Shown: positions 9,391-17,641 of the stretch, piece by piece | How positions within the stretch are numbered: position 1 is the first letter of the stretch | Layout of the letters: each line of letters begins with the position of its first letter | NCBI RefSeq assembly: GCF_028689845.1 | Contig: NZ_JAQVCH010000009.1 | Coordinates: 19,247-83,246, forward strand | DNA length: 64,000 nt | From: Flavobacterium sp. | GTDB taxonomy: Bacteria; Bacteroidota; Bacteroidia; Flavobacteriales; Flavobacteriaceae | Direction: 5' to 3' | Program-made: the position numbers and the translations under genes | The notes under the pieces: model-generated | The model's input: only the letters and a program-made list of their open reading frames with translations | Told to the model about the DNA's origin: nothing | The model's database searches: none

Positions 9391-9594
9391 ATGAAATTGA
9401 TATTACTTACAATTGGACTTCTAGCAGTTGCATTTGCTGGAATTGCTATTAAAATTTGGCTTAAAAAGGACGGCAAGTTTTCGGGAACTTGTGCCAGTCA
9501 AAGTCCGTTTTTAAATAAAGATGGTGATAATTGTGGCTATTGTGGAAAAACCCCTGAGCAAATGAAAGATTGTTCAGAACCTACTCAATCCTAA
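9391..9594 (+). CDS. Small membrane-anchored Cys-rich protein, 67 aa
   Basis: Residues 1-24 form one hydrophobic anchor (LLTIGLLAVAFAGIAIKIWL). A short polar tail holds four cysteines, in GTCASQ, DNCGYCGK and DCSEP. The paired CxxC and outlying cysteines suggest a metal or disulfide site. The layout (short anchor, then conserved cysteines) is reminiscent of the NqrM/DUF539 maturation peptides, but I cannot establish homology. Such peptides are often labelled only 'membrane or secreted protein'. The glycosyltransferase gene starts 14 bp downstream, so they are likely co-transcribed. Confidence 0.8.
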   Translation: MKLILLTIGLLAVAFAGIAIKIWLKKDGKFSGTCASQSPFLNKDGDNCGYCGKTPEQMKDCSEPTQS

Positions 9595-9608
9595 TTTAAT
9601 TCATCACG

Positions 9609-10715
9609 ATGTTCGACCTTTTATTTTATAGTTTGATTGGAGTAGTTTTCATTCAATTACTCTATTATGTAGCAGTTTTTGGTAATTTTTCTTTTTCAAA
9701 AGTGGTCAAAACCAATCCGAAAAGAATTCCAATTTCTGTGATTGTCTGTGCTAAAAATGAAGCAGAAAACATCAAAAAATTTGTTCCTCTTTTATTAGAA
9801 CAAGATTATCCTGAATATGAAATTGTCTTGATTGACGACTCTTCCACCGATGAAACATTAGATTTATTAGAAGAATTTGAAAAGCAAAATTCTCGTATCA
9901 AATTAGTAAAAGTAGTTAATAATGAAGCCTTTTGGGGAAACAAAAAATTTGCTTTAACCCTTGGAATCAAAGCCGCCAAATACGAATATCTCTTATTTAC
10001 GGATGCTGATTGTTATCCGAATTCCAACAATTGGATTAAAGAAATGAGCTCGCAATTTACCATGAAAAAATCCATCGTTTTAGGATACGGAGCTTATGAA
10101 AAAATACCCCATTCGTTTTTAAATAAACTCATTCGTTTTGAAACCTTATTGACTGCCACACAATATTTTGGATGGGCAAAAACCGGAAAACCGTATATGG
10201 GTGTTGGCCGAAATTTAGCCTACAAAAGAGAAGTGTTTTTTAATGTAAATGGTTTTATTGACCATATAAAATTGCGGTCGGGTGACGATGATTTATTTAT
10301 TAATCAAGCCTCCAACAAAGAAAACACAACAATTTGTTTTTCAAAAGATAGTTTTACCTATTCGATGCCAAAAACCTCTTTTGCAGCTTGGTTTACACAA
10401 AAACGCCGTCATGTTTCTACCGCAACCTATTATAAGTCGTTTGATCGCATGCAACTAGGACTCTTTTTCCTATCGCAATTCACCTTTATCATGCTTTCCA
10501 TTATTTTGTTAATTAGTCAATTTCAATGGCTTTTCGTGTTGGGAATCATCGCAGTTCGGTATGCATTTGCTTGGACATCGATGGGATTTGCTGCGAGTAA
10601 ATTGAACGAAAAAGATACTATTTACTGGTTTCCAATTATGGAAATCGCATTGCTTTTCACGCATTTAAATGTGTTTTTCACTAATCTATTTTCAAAACCG
10701 GTGCATTGGAAGTAA
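9609..10715 (+). CDS. Membrane glycosyltransferase, family 2
   Basis: An inverting GT2-type enzyme that would transfer a sugar from a nucleotide donor at the cytoplasmic face. An N-terminal membrane helix (residues 3-25) precedes the GT-A fold: ISVIVCAKNEAENIKKFVPL, then IVLIDDSSTDETLDLLEEF, the metal-binding DAD in LLFTDADCYPNSN, and the downstream GDDDLFINQ. TQKRRHVSTATYY looks like a divergent Q/RxxRW-type motif of processive enzymes. Three or more C-terminal helices follow (LFFLSQFTFIMLSIILLI and onward). Substrate unknown. The 3' end overlaps the sigma factor start by 10 bp. Confidence 0.9.
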   Translation: MFDLLFYSLIGVVFIQLLYYVAVFGNFSFSKVVKTNPKRIPISVIVCAKNEAENIKKFVPLLLEQDYPEYEIVLIDDSSTDETLDLLEEFEKQNSRIKLVKVVNNEAFWGNKKFALTLGIKAAKYEYLLFTDADCYPNSNNWIKEMSSQFTMKKSIVLGYGAYEKIPHSFLNKLIRFETLLTATQYFGWAKTGKPYMGVGRNLAYKREVFFNVNGFIDHIKLRSGDDDLFINQASNKENTTICFSKDSFTYSMPKTSFAAWFTQKRRHVSTATYYKSFDRMQLGLFFLSQFTFIMLSIILLISQFQWLFVLGIIAVRYAFAWTSMGFAASKLNEKDTIYWFPIMEIALLFTHLNVFFTNLFSKPVHWK

Positions 10716-11257
10716 CTAAAATAATTGAAAAAGCCATTACAGGCGACCAAGTTGCCTTTACTTCTTTATTGGACAAGTATTGGAATGAGGTCTATGGATT
10801 TATGCTTAAACGTACTGAAAATGAAACCGATGCCGAAGACATTACCATTGAAACCTTTGCAAAAGCGTTTGACAAAATTGCGAGCTACAATCCAGAATAT
10901 CAATTCAACACTTGGTTAATTGCTATTGCTAAAAACGTGCATATTGACATGCTTCGGAAAAAGAAAATTTCTTTTTTTGTCGAACTTAACGATGAAGAAA
11001 ATCAACACGCCTATACCATTGCAGACACAACCCCTTCTGCAGAAGACAAACTCATCACCGAGCAAAATCTTTCGCGTTTGCTTCGCTACATCAAAGAATT
11101 AAAGCCACATTATCAAGAAGTGATACAGCTCCGTTATTTTCAAGAATTAACTTATCAAGAAATTGCAGAACAAGTCCATGAACCGCTGAGCAATGTAAAA
11201 ATTAAGCTGCTTCGAGCAAAAAAATTATTAGCCGCCATTATTCAAGGCAAAAAATAA
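10706..11257 (+). CDS. RNA polymerase sigma-70 family factor, ECF-like (TTG start)
   Basis: An alternative sigma factor of 183 residues with regions 2 and 4 only. Region 2: ETDAEDITIETFAKAFDKIA and TWLIAIAKNVHIDMLRKKK. Region 4: LKPHYQEVIQLRYFQELTYQEIAEQ followed by the recognition helix NVKIKLLRAKKLL. The frame opens with TTG at 10706, inside the last codons of the glycosyltransferase. No ATG or GTG nearby would keep the N-terminal helix (VTKIIEKAITGDQVAF). The 10-bp overlap suggests translational coupling. No anti-sigma gene is adjacent; lipA follows after 113 bp. Confidence 0.93.
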   Translation: MEVTKIIEKAITGDQVAFTSLLDKYWNEVYGFMLKRTENETDAEDITIETFAKAFDKIASYNPEYQFNTWLIAIAKNVHIDMLRKKKISFFVELNDEENQHAYTIADTTPSAEDKLITEQNLSRLLRYIKELKPHYQEVIQLRYFQELTYQEIAEQVHEPLSNVKIKLLRAKKLLAAIIQGKK

Positions 11258-11342
11258 TTTCTTTCTCGTTTTATACTGAAGTGCTCCTTTTGCCCTAATT
11301 TTTTTTTGATTTAATCAGTACGGCTGTTTCATTAATCTTTAT

Positions 11343-11350
11343 TACCTTTG
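11343..11350 (+). promoter_or_regulatory. Likely -7 element for lipA
   Basis: TACCTTTG matches TAnnTTTG and lies 20 bp before the lipA ATG. It implies lipA and gap can be transcribed separately from the sigma factor gene. Confidence 0.5.
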
Positions 11351-11370
11351 TTTTTCATAAAAATTGCACC

Positions 11371-12243
11371 ATGAATACTGTTTTAGAAACCGTTCAACCG
11401 CCAATTGGAAAGCCAAAATGGTTACGTGTTAAACTACCAACCGGAAAAAAATATACTGAACTTCGCGGTTTGGTAGACAAATACAGTTTAAACACCATTT
11501 GCACTGCGGGCAGTTGCCCAAATATGGGCGAATGTTGGGGAGAAGGAACGGCAACCTTTATGATTTTAGGTAATATTTGTACGCGTTCTTGCGGTTTCTG
11601 TGGCGTAAAAACAGGACGTCCTGAAACGGTAGATTGGGATGAGCCTGAGAAAGTAGCTCGTTCTATCAAAATTATGAACATCAAACATGCCGTAATCACG
11701 AGTGTGGACCGGGATGATTTAAAAGACATGGGTTCTATCATTTGGATTGAAACCATTGAAGCGATTAGACGAATGAATCCAGAAACGACTTTGGAGACCT
11801 TAATTCCAGATTTTCAAGGAAACGAACGTAACATCGACCGAATTATTGAAGCTAATCCTGAAGTGGTTTCGCATAATATTGAAACCGTGCGTCGACTAAC
11901 GCGTGAAGTCCGCATTCAGGCAAAATACGATAGAAGTTTAGAAGTCTTGCGTTACTTAAAAGCACAAGGCATTAAACGAACCAAATCAGGAATCATGCTT
12001 GGCTTAGGTGAAACCGAAGACGAAGTGATGGAAACGATGCGAGAACTCCGTGCTGTAAATGTGGATATTGTGACCATTGGTCAATACTTGCAACCGAGCA
12101 AGAAACATTTGCCCGTGAAAGAGTTTATTACGCCTGAACAGTTTAAGAAATATGAAGTATTCGGCAAAGAACTTGGTTTTAGACACGTGGAAAGTGGTGC
12201 CTTAGTGCGTTCTTCTTATCATGCTCAAAAACATATTTTGTAG
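11371..12243 (+). CDS. lipA: Lipoyl synthase
   Basis: Radical SAM enzyme that inserts two sulfur atoms into protein-bound octanoate to make lipoyl groups for 2-oxoacid dehydrogenases and the glycine cleavage system. The auxiliary cluster Cys motif is [12 protein letters not shown]. The radical SAM CxxxCxxC is CTRSCGFC, preceded by [13 protein letters not shown]. Later motifs [12 protein letters not shown] and the C-terminal [12 protein letters not shown] (with the conserved RSSY) are intact. The length of 290 is normal. gap follows after 15 bp in the same direction, so they likely share a transcript. Confidence 0.97.
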   Translation: MNTVLETVQPPIGKPKWLRVKLPTGKKYTELRGLVDKYSLNTICTAGSCPNMGECWGEGTATFMILGNICTRSCGFCGVKTGRPETVDWDEPEKVARSIKIMNIKHAVITSVDRDDLKDMGSIIWIETIEAIRRMNPETTLETLIPDFQGNERNIDRIIEANPEVVSHNIETVRRLTREVRIQAKYDRSLEVLRYLKAQGIKRTKSGIMLGLGETEDEVMETMRELRAVNVDIVTIGQYLQPSKKHLPVKEFITPEQFKKYEVFGKELGFRHVESGALVRSSYHAQKHIL

Positions 12244-12258
12244 ATTCACTATAAACAA

Positions 12259-13248
12259 ATGGTAAAAGTAACAATCAATGGTTTTGGTCGCATCGGAAGA
12301 AATGTTTTCCGATTATTGTTAAATCATCCCACGATAGAAGTTGTGGCCATCAATGATTTATCGGATGCTAAAACGATGGCACACTTATTAAAATATGATA
12401 GCATTCACGGAATTTTACCTGAAACCGTTTCCTTTGATGATCATCATCTCATCGTAAACAAAAAAAAATACCGATTTTATTCTGAAAAAGCGATTGAAAA
12501 TCTAGATTGGAATGGAATTGATTTTGTCATTGAAGCGACGGGAAAATTTAAAACCTACGAAGCGGCTAAGGCTCACCTTAAAGCGGGAGCAAAAAAAGTC
12601 ATTTTATCTGCTCCACCCGAAGATGATAAAATTAAAACGGTGGTTTTGGGTGTCAACGAATCTATTTTAGACGGAACGGAATTGATTGTTTCCAATGCGA
12701 GTTGTACGACTAACAATGCGGCTCCAATGATAAAAATCATCGATGAACTTTGCGGCATAGAACAAGCTTATATTACGACGGTTCACTCCTATACCACTGA
12801 CCAAAGTTTGCATGACCAACCACACAAAGATTTGCGAAGAGCTCGCGGTGCAGCACAATCTATCGTGCCTACGACAACTGGAGCGGCAAAAGCATTAACC
12901 AAAATTTTTCCGAATTTAGAAGGAAAATTAGGAGGAAGCGGAATTCGCGTTCCCGTTTCGAATGGTTCTTTAACCGATATTACATGTTATGTATCACGCG
13001 AAGCCTCGATTGAAAAAATAAATCAACGTTTTAAGTCAGCTGCCGAAAAAGAATTATACGGAATCTTAGCCTATACAGAAGATCCCATTGTTTCTGTTGA
13101 TATTATTGGCAATTCAAATTCGTGTTTATTTGATGCTCAATTGACTTCTGTTATAGATAAAATGGTTAAGGTTGTAGGATGGTATGATAATGAAATTGGT
13201 TATTCTTCAAGAATTATCGACTTAATACGGTATATTTCAAATAAATAA
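12259..13248 (+). CDS. gap: Glyceraldehyde-3-phosphate dehydrogenase, type I
   Basis: Oxidises glyceraldehyde-3-phosphate to 1,3-bisphosphoglycerate with NAD and phosphate. Rossmann start VKVTINGFGRIGRNVFRLLL; Asp33 in AINDL points to NAD rather than NADP. The catalytic Cys149 is in SNASCTTNNAAP and the partner His176 in YITTVHSYTTDQ. RRARGAAQSIVPTTTGAAKA and WYDNEIGYSSR are intact. The 329-residue length is normal. Flavobacteria often carry two gap paralogues; which one this is cannot be decided from one window. Confidence 0.96.
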   Translation: MVKVTINGFGRIGRNVFRLLLNHPTIEVVAINDLSDAKTMAHLLKYDSIHGILPETVSFDDHHLIVNKKKYRFYSEKAIENLDWNGIDFVIEATGKFKTYEAAKAHLKAGAKKVILSAPPEDDKIKTVVLGVNESILDGTELIVSNASCTTNNAAPMIKIIDELCGIEQAYITTVHSYTTDQSLHDQPHKDLRRARGAAQSIVPTTTGAAKALTKIFPNLEGKLGGSGIRVPVSNGSLTDITCYVSREASIEKINQRFKSAAEKELYGILAYTEDPIVSVDIIGNSNSCLFDAQLTSVIDKMVKVVGWYDNEIGYSSRIIDLIRYISNK

Positions 13249-13285
13249 TTAAATTTATACTTTAATAAAAAGCGTCCCTTCTTTT

Positions 13286-15460
13286 ATGAAGCAATTCCTT
13301 GTACTTTTTCTTTTTCTTTCTGTAGCAGTTCATGCTCAAAAAAAAACTAATGCGACTGAGCCATTAGACAGCACTAACTATTACATTGAACTGGCCAATT
13401 TTCATAAAAAAAACAACAACTTTAGAAGTTCACAAGATTACATCCAAAAAGCCATTGAATTTGCCGAAAAGAAACAAGATATTCAAGCACAGGCTGATGC
13501 TTATTCATTTTTAGGAAGCGTCTATTTTGAGCTTAAAAAAATTCAAGATGCCATACAAACCTATGACAAAAGCATTCAGTTGTATACCACGCAAAAACCG
13601 TCTTCCAATCAGGCGTATGCTTTATATAATCTAGGGGTTTGTTATGTAGAAATCAAAGATTATTCAAAAGCCGAATATTATTTTAAACAAGCCGAAGATA
13701 TTTATGAAACGATTGAAATTGCAGAAGCTAAAGAATTAGTAAATCTTCAAAAAGGAATAGTTTATCGAGCAAAAGGCGAAAATCAATTGGCTTTATCCAT
13801 CTTTAATACGATAGTTGTAAAACCAGATGAAGAAGACCATTTTAGAACTAAAGCACAAGCTTTATATCAGATTGGCCTAATTGAAGCAGAGGGAAATCGT
13901 AATAACCTGGCCTTAAACTACATGAATCGAGCAATGGATTTGAGTGTCAAAAACAAAAATTATGAACTTCAGGCCAATGTAGCTAAATCCATGAGTGAAG
14001 TGTATGAAAAAATGATTGACATTCCCAATTCATTTAAATACATCAAGCAGCATTTACGCATTCGCGACAGTATCAAAGAAATCAATAGTAAACGCGTTGG
14101 AACGGAAGACTTTTTAAGCTTTAAACAAGCCGAGCAATTAAAGTCGATAGACCAAATGAATCGGGAAAACAAGGAACAACAGCGTGCCAATAAATTCTCT
14201 AAACTAATTAGTATTTTGAGTATTGCCTTGATTTCAATCTTGTCTTTATTGAGTTTGTCGTTGTATAAAAACAACATTATTCGAAGTCAATCAAACAAAC
14301 AACTGCAAGATAAAAATCAAGAATTACAAATTTCTAAAGACAAAGCAGAAAAAGCTTCTAAAGCAAGAGCTGAATTTTTATCGACCGTGAGTCATGAATT
14401 GCGAACACCTTTAAATGCCATTAATGGAATTACCCATTTATTGATAGAAGAAAATCCGAAAAAATCACAACTGCAATATTTAACGTCTTTAAAATTCTCT
14501 GGCGATTATTTATTAACTTTCATCAACGACATTTTAGAAATTAACCGTGTTGAAAGTGACAACATTGAAGTTGAACAAATCAACCTCAATATCAAACAGT
14601 TACTACAAGATATTTTTAATTCCTTTAAAGATTTAGCCAGAAAAAACAACAATGATTTTAATATTGAATTGAATGGTGAAATTCCAGAAAATTTAATTGG
14701 CGACCCAACCAAACTCTCTCAGATTTTTATTAACCTAATTAACAATGCTTTAAAATTCACAAAAGATGGCAAAGTAACAATTACAACTACGGTAATAAAA
14801 ACAGAAAATGAAATTACTACGCTTCTTTTTGAAATTACGGATACCGGAATTGGTATTCCTCCTGAAAAACAACTCTCTATTTTTGAAAGTTTTGCACAAG
14901 GTTCGGTTGAAATTAATCGAAAATATGGCGGCACAGGTTTAGGCTTAGCCATTGTAAAAAGATTAGTGAGTTTATTGGGCGGAAAAATTAAACTAACGAG
15001 TTCAGAAGGAATTGGCTCTACTTTTTCATTTATTGTTGATTTTAAACTAGGTCAACAAACCATTGTGGACAATAAAAAACAATATGACGAATCGATTTTT
15101 GTGGGTAAAAAAGTTTTAGTAGTAGAAGACAACAAAATCAATCAAATGATTACCAAAAAAATGCTAGAAAATAAAGGTATGGTTTGCGAGTTGATTGATA
15201 ATGGCGAAAACTCCATTGAAATGGTTCGAAGCACGCCGTATGACTTAATTTTGATGGATGTGCATTTACCTGGAATTAACGGAACAGTTGCAACACAAAG
15301 AATCAGGGAGTTTAATAAAGTTATTCCTGTAATTGCTTTAACGGCGATATCCTTAAATGAAAATAGAGAGATGTTACTTTCTTTTGGAATGAATGATGTC
15401 GTAACAAAACCATTTAATCCTGATAATTTCTATAAAGTAATTGCTAATCAATTGGCATAA
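13286..15460 (+). CDS. Hybrid TPR histidine kinase with C-terminal receiver domain
   Basis: A 724-residue one-protein signalling system. Residues 1-18 are a signal peptide (ends AVHAQ). Residues 30-260 are tetratricopeptide repeats, probably periplasmic. A transmembrane helix lies near 307-327, followed by a short coiled coil. The HisKA domain has SHELRTPLNAI with phospho-acceptor His370. The HATPase has an N box near LINNALKF, G1 DTGIGIP at 519-525 and GGTGLGLAI at 548-556. The receiver domain at 608-724 has acidic residues Glu614/Asp615, phospho-acceptor Asp658 and Lys708. No output domain is present, so a separate regulator or phosphorelay is expected. It is 37 bp after gap, with a strong terminator just after its stop. 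Confidence 0.94.
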   Translation: MKQFLVLFLFLSVAVHAQKKTNATEPLDSTNYYIELANFHKKNNNFRSSQDYIQKAIEFAEKKQDIQAQADAYSFLGSVYFELKKIQDAIQTYDKSIQLYTTQKPSSNQAYALYNLGVCYVEIKDYSKAEYYFKQAEDIYETIEIAEAKELVNLQKGIVYRAKGENQLALSIFNTIVVKPDEEDHFRTKAQALYQIGLIEAEGNRNNLALNYMNRAMDLSVKNKNYELQANVAKSMSEVYEKMIDIPNSFKYIKQHLRIRDSIKEINSKRVGTEDFLSFKQAEQLKSIDQMNRENKEQQRANKFSKLISILSIALISILSLLSLSLYKNNIIRSQSNKQLQDKNQELQISKDKAEKASKARAEFLSTVSHELRTPLNAINGITHLLIEENPKKSQLQYLTSLKFSGDYLLTFINDILEINRVESDNIEVEQINLNIKQLLQDIFNSFKDLARKNNNDFNIELNGEIPENLIGDPTKLSQIFINLINNALKFTKDGKVTITTTVIKTENEITTLLFEITDTGIGIPPEKQLSIFESFAQGSVEINRKYGGTGLGLAIVKRLVSLLGGKIKLTSSEGIGSTFSFIVDFKLGQQTIVDNKKQYDESIFVGKKVLVVEDNKINQMITKKMLENKGMVCELIDNGENSIEMVRSTPYDLILMDVHLPGINGTVATQRIREFNKVIPVIALTAISLNENREMLLSFGMNDVVTKPFNPDNFYKVIANQLA

Positions 15461-15497
15461 AAAAACACTTGAAATTCAATCATCGCAAGTGTTTTTT
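15461..15497. terminator. Bidirectional terminator between the hybrid kinase and punA
   Basis: An 11-bp stem (AAAAACACTTG with CAAGTGTTTTT, loop 15472-15485) has A-rich and T-rich flanks. It begins right after the kinase stop codon and ends before the punA stop codon on the other strand, so it can serve both convergent genes. Confidence 0.88.
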
Positions 15498-15509
15498 ATT
15501 CGTTTTTTT

Positions 15510-16322
15510 TTAAAAGCTTACTATAAATTCTTTTATCAATTTCCGAACATTTGGCTCGGCTTTTTTAGCTGCTTCAAGCACTTCCTCGTGACTAACTTCA
15601 TCTATATTGTGTTCATCGCCCATGTCGGTAATTACCGATATCCCAAGACATTCTAGTTCCATGTGACGGGCTACAATAACTTCTGGCACGGTAGACATTC
15701 CCACACAATCGGCACCCACAATTTTAACCATTTTATATTCGGCCAAGGTTTCAAAAGTTGGCCCTTGTAAACCTAAATAGATGCCTTCTTTTAAATCAAT
15801 TCCATGTTGCAAAGCAATTTCTTTTGCTTTTTTCTGTAGGATTCTTGAATAAGGCTCACTCATATTCACAAACCGCGGTCCAAAACGTTCGTCATTAGTT
15901 CCCCGCAAAGGATGGTCGGGAAACATATTAATGTGATCTTTTATTAATACCACGTCACCCACTTTGTAATTCGGATTAACACCGCCTGAAGCATTAGACA
16001 CAATCATTGTATTAATCCCTAAATATTTCATCACACGAACAGGAAAAGTTACCGTTTTCATATCGTACCCTTCATAATAATGAAACCTTCCTTGCATGGC
16101 TACAACCTGTTTGTTCCCAATTTTACCAAAAACCAAAGCTCCTTGATGTCCTTTAACGGTAGAAACAGGGAAATTTGGAATGTCGGCATACAAAATCGTA
16201 TGTTCTATAACCATATCATCAGTAAATGAACCTAGACCAGAACCCAAAATAACACCAAATTCAGGTGAATAATTCGTTACTTCTTTTAAAAACTTAGCTG
16301 TCTCTTGTACTTTCTCCCACAT
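15510..16322 (-). CDS. punA: Purine-nucleoside phosphorylase (PNP I type)
   Basis: Phosphorolysis of purine nucleosides to base plus ribose-1-phosphate. Motifs of the trimeric PNP/MTAP family: GVILGSGLGSFTDDM with the phosphate-binding Ser, QGRFHYYEGYDMKTVTFPVR, SNASGGVNPNYKVGDVVLI, and GPTFETLAEYKMVKIVGADCVGMSTVPE with the substrate Glu and Met. An in-frame ATG exists 15 codons upstream (16367), but its residues (FEYLLKIKKKLV) are not family-like. ATG 16322 (MWEKVQETAKFL) gives a 270-residue protein of normal length. Confidence 0.95.
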   Translation of the reverse strand: MWEKVQETAKFLKEVTNYSPEFGVILGSGLGSFTDDMVIEHTILYADIPNFPVSTVKGHQGALVFGKIGNKQVVAMQGRFHYYEGYDMKTVTFPVRVMKYLGINTMIVSNASGGVNPNYKVGDVVLIKDHINMFPDHPLRGTNDERFGPRFVNMSEPYSRILQKKAKEIALQHGIDLKEGIYLGLQGPTFETLAEYKMVKIVGADCVGMSTVPEVIVARHMELECLGISVITDMGDEHNIDEVSHEEVLEAAKKAEPNVRKLIKEFIVSF

Positions 16323-16375
16323 GACTAATTTCTTTTTAATTTTCAATAAATATTCAAACATTCGCACGCAAAATA

Positions 16376-16407
16376 AAAGCTCAAACTGATTTTACTCATT
16401 GAGCTTT
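16376..16407 (-). terminator. Hairpin upstream of punA, possible terminator
   Basis: AAAGCTCAA (16376-16384) pairs with TTGAGCTTT (16399-16407). T-rich sequence follows in both directions. Together with the next hairpin it separates punA from the hydrolase cluster on the same strand. Confidence 0.55.
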
Positions 16408-16490
16408 ATTTTTTGTTTTTCAAAACACTTAATTTTTCAAATGTAAAACAAATAATGAGAGTTATAGTCTTTTTAGTAAAAAAGAAAAAA

Positions 16491-16553
16491 CACCATTAAT
16501 CAGTTTTAAAAACTGAACAAATTAAAGCATTGTTTTTAAACCTTTTAATGGTG
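16491..16553 (-). terminator. Terminator after the frameshifted hydrolase gene
   Basis: CACCATTAA (16491-16499) pairs with TTAATGGTG (16545-16553). On the minus strand the stem is followed by a TTTTTTCTTTTTT run, typical of rho-independent termination. A nested small palindrome, CAGTTTTAAAAACTG (16501-16515), lies in the loop. Confidence 0.7.
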
Positions 16554-16573
16554 CTTCCCTGATTTTTAAAATG

Positions 16574-17625
16574 TTATTTTTTTTCGAAATTTCCTTCGTT
16601 AACGTCTTTTATAAATTTAATTAATCCTGTGAAATACGTTTTTGGATCATCATACAAAGCACAATGACTGCCATTTGGACAAAGCAAAAAAAGTCCGTTT
16701 TGAACTTCATTAACAACCCATTCCATGTGTTTTGGATCCATCGTATCATAGGTTGCTCCGATGACAAGCGTTGGTGTTTTAATGTTTTTTAGTTGTCCTG
16801 TTATGTCCCAATTTTTTAAAGTTGCTTTATCAGTCATTCCAAATTCACTGTGACCTTGCATATAAATATAAATTTTTGAGTTTAAATGAGTAAACATTCT
16901 AGTGGCTGGTTCTGGCCATTTTTCGAGTGGTATTCGCAGAATATGTTCGGTATAATAGTTTGTCATCAGTAATTCGCTATACCTTGGATTTGCATAATCA
17001 TGTTTTGCTTCTAACTCTTTTATTTCTTTTAAAACTTCAGGTTTTAATTTTGGATCAAGAACTTCGTTAGCATATTTTCCATAAGCTGGAGCACTCATCA
17101 TCATATTGGAAATGATTAATCCTTTTAGATTATCCTGATATTTCAACGCATATTCAGCCGCTAAGATTCCACCCCAAGAATGTCCTAGAAGATAAAAATT
17201 ATCTTTCGTTAAGTTTAATGCTTTTCTAACTTGTTCTACTTCTTCTACAAAATGCTCAAGTGTCCAAAGTGTTGAATCGTTTGGTTTATCACTGTAATGG
17301 GAATCCAATTGGTCGTAATAAATATATTCAATCTTCATTGGGCAAATAGCCATCAAATGCTTCAAACGCTTCGTGTGTTCCACCTGGACCGCCGTGTAAC
17401 AACAATACTCTCATTTTTGGGTTATTTCCAACTCGTTTTGTCCAAACTTTGAATGTTCCTTTTGGAGTTGTAATTGGAATCATTTTAATTCCGCCAGTTA
17501 GTTGGGTCGTCACTATTGTAATAATCAAAATAGGTTGATTTAGAAAACGTTTCTGTTTCTTTTTTCTCGTTACAGCTTATCAATAAATTTATTGAAATAA
17601 GCAAAAGGTAAATTGTATTTTTCAT
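16574..17625 (-). pseudogene. Proline-iminopeptidase-like alpha/beta hydrolase lipoprotein, two frameshifts
   Basis: The gene is split over three reading frames. Frame one starts at ATG 17625 with a lipoprotein signal (LLLISINLLISC) and stops at 17487-17485. Frame two carries GGIKMIPITTPKGTFKVW and the oxyanion loop LLLHGGPGGTHE, then stops after LPNED near 17335. Frame three resumes at IEYIYYDQLDSHYSDKP and runs to 16574, with the nucleophile elbow GHSWGG, the acid in YDTMDP and the catalytic His in NGSHCALYDD. Removing one C from the CCC run near 17505 (DDPTNW becomes DDQLTGG) repairs the first break. The second fits loss of two bases, or gain of one, near 17337. All catalytic residues remain, so inactivation is recent, or these are sequencing errors. 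Confidence 0.85.
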
Positions 17626-17641
17626 ATCATACTATTTATTA

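Noticed and set aside
15441..15656. Short plus-strand frame overlapping the end of the hybrid kinase and punA
   Set aside because: It crosses a terminator and is antisense to punA, whose frame is clearly coding.
16574..17625. Two separate hydrolase genes
   Set aside because: The pieces join into one protein with motif order typical of proline iminopeptidases, so they are parts of one frameshifted gene.
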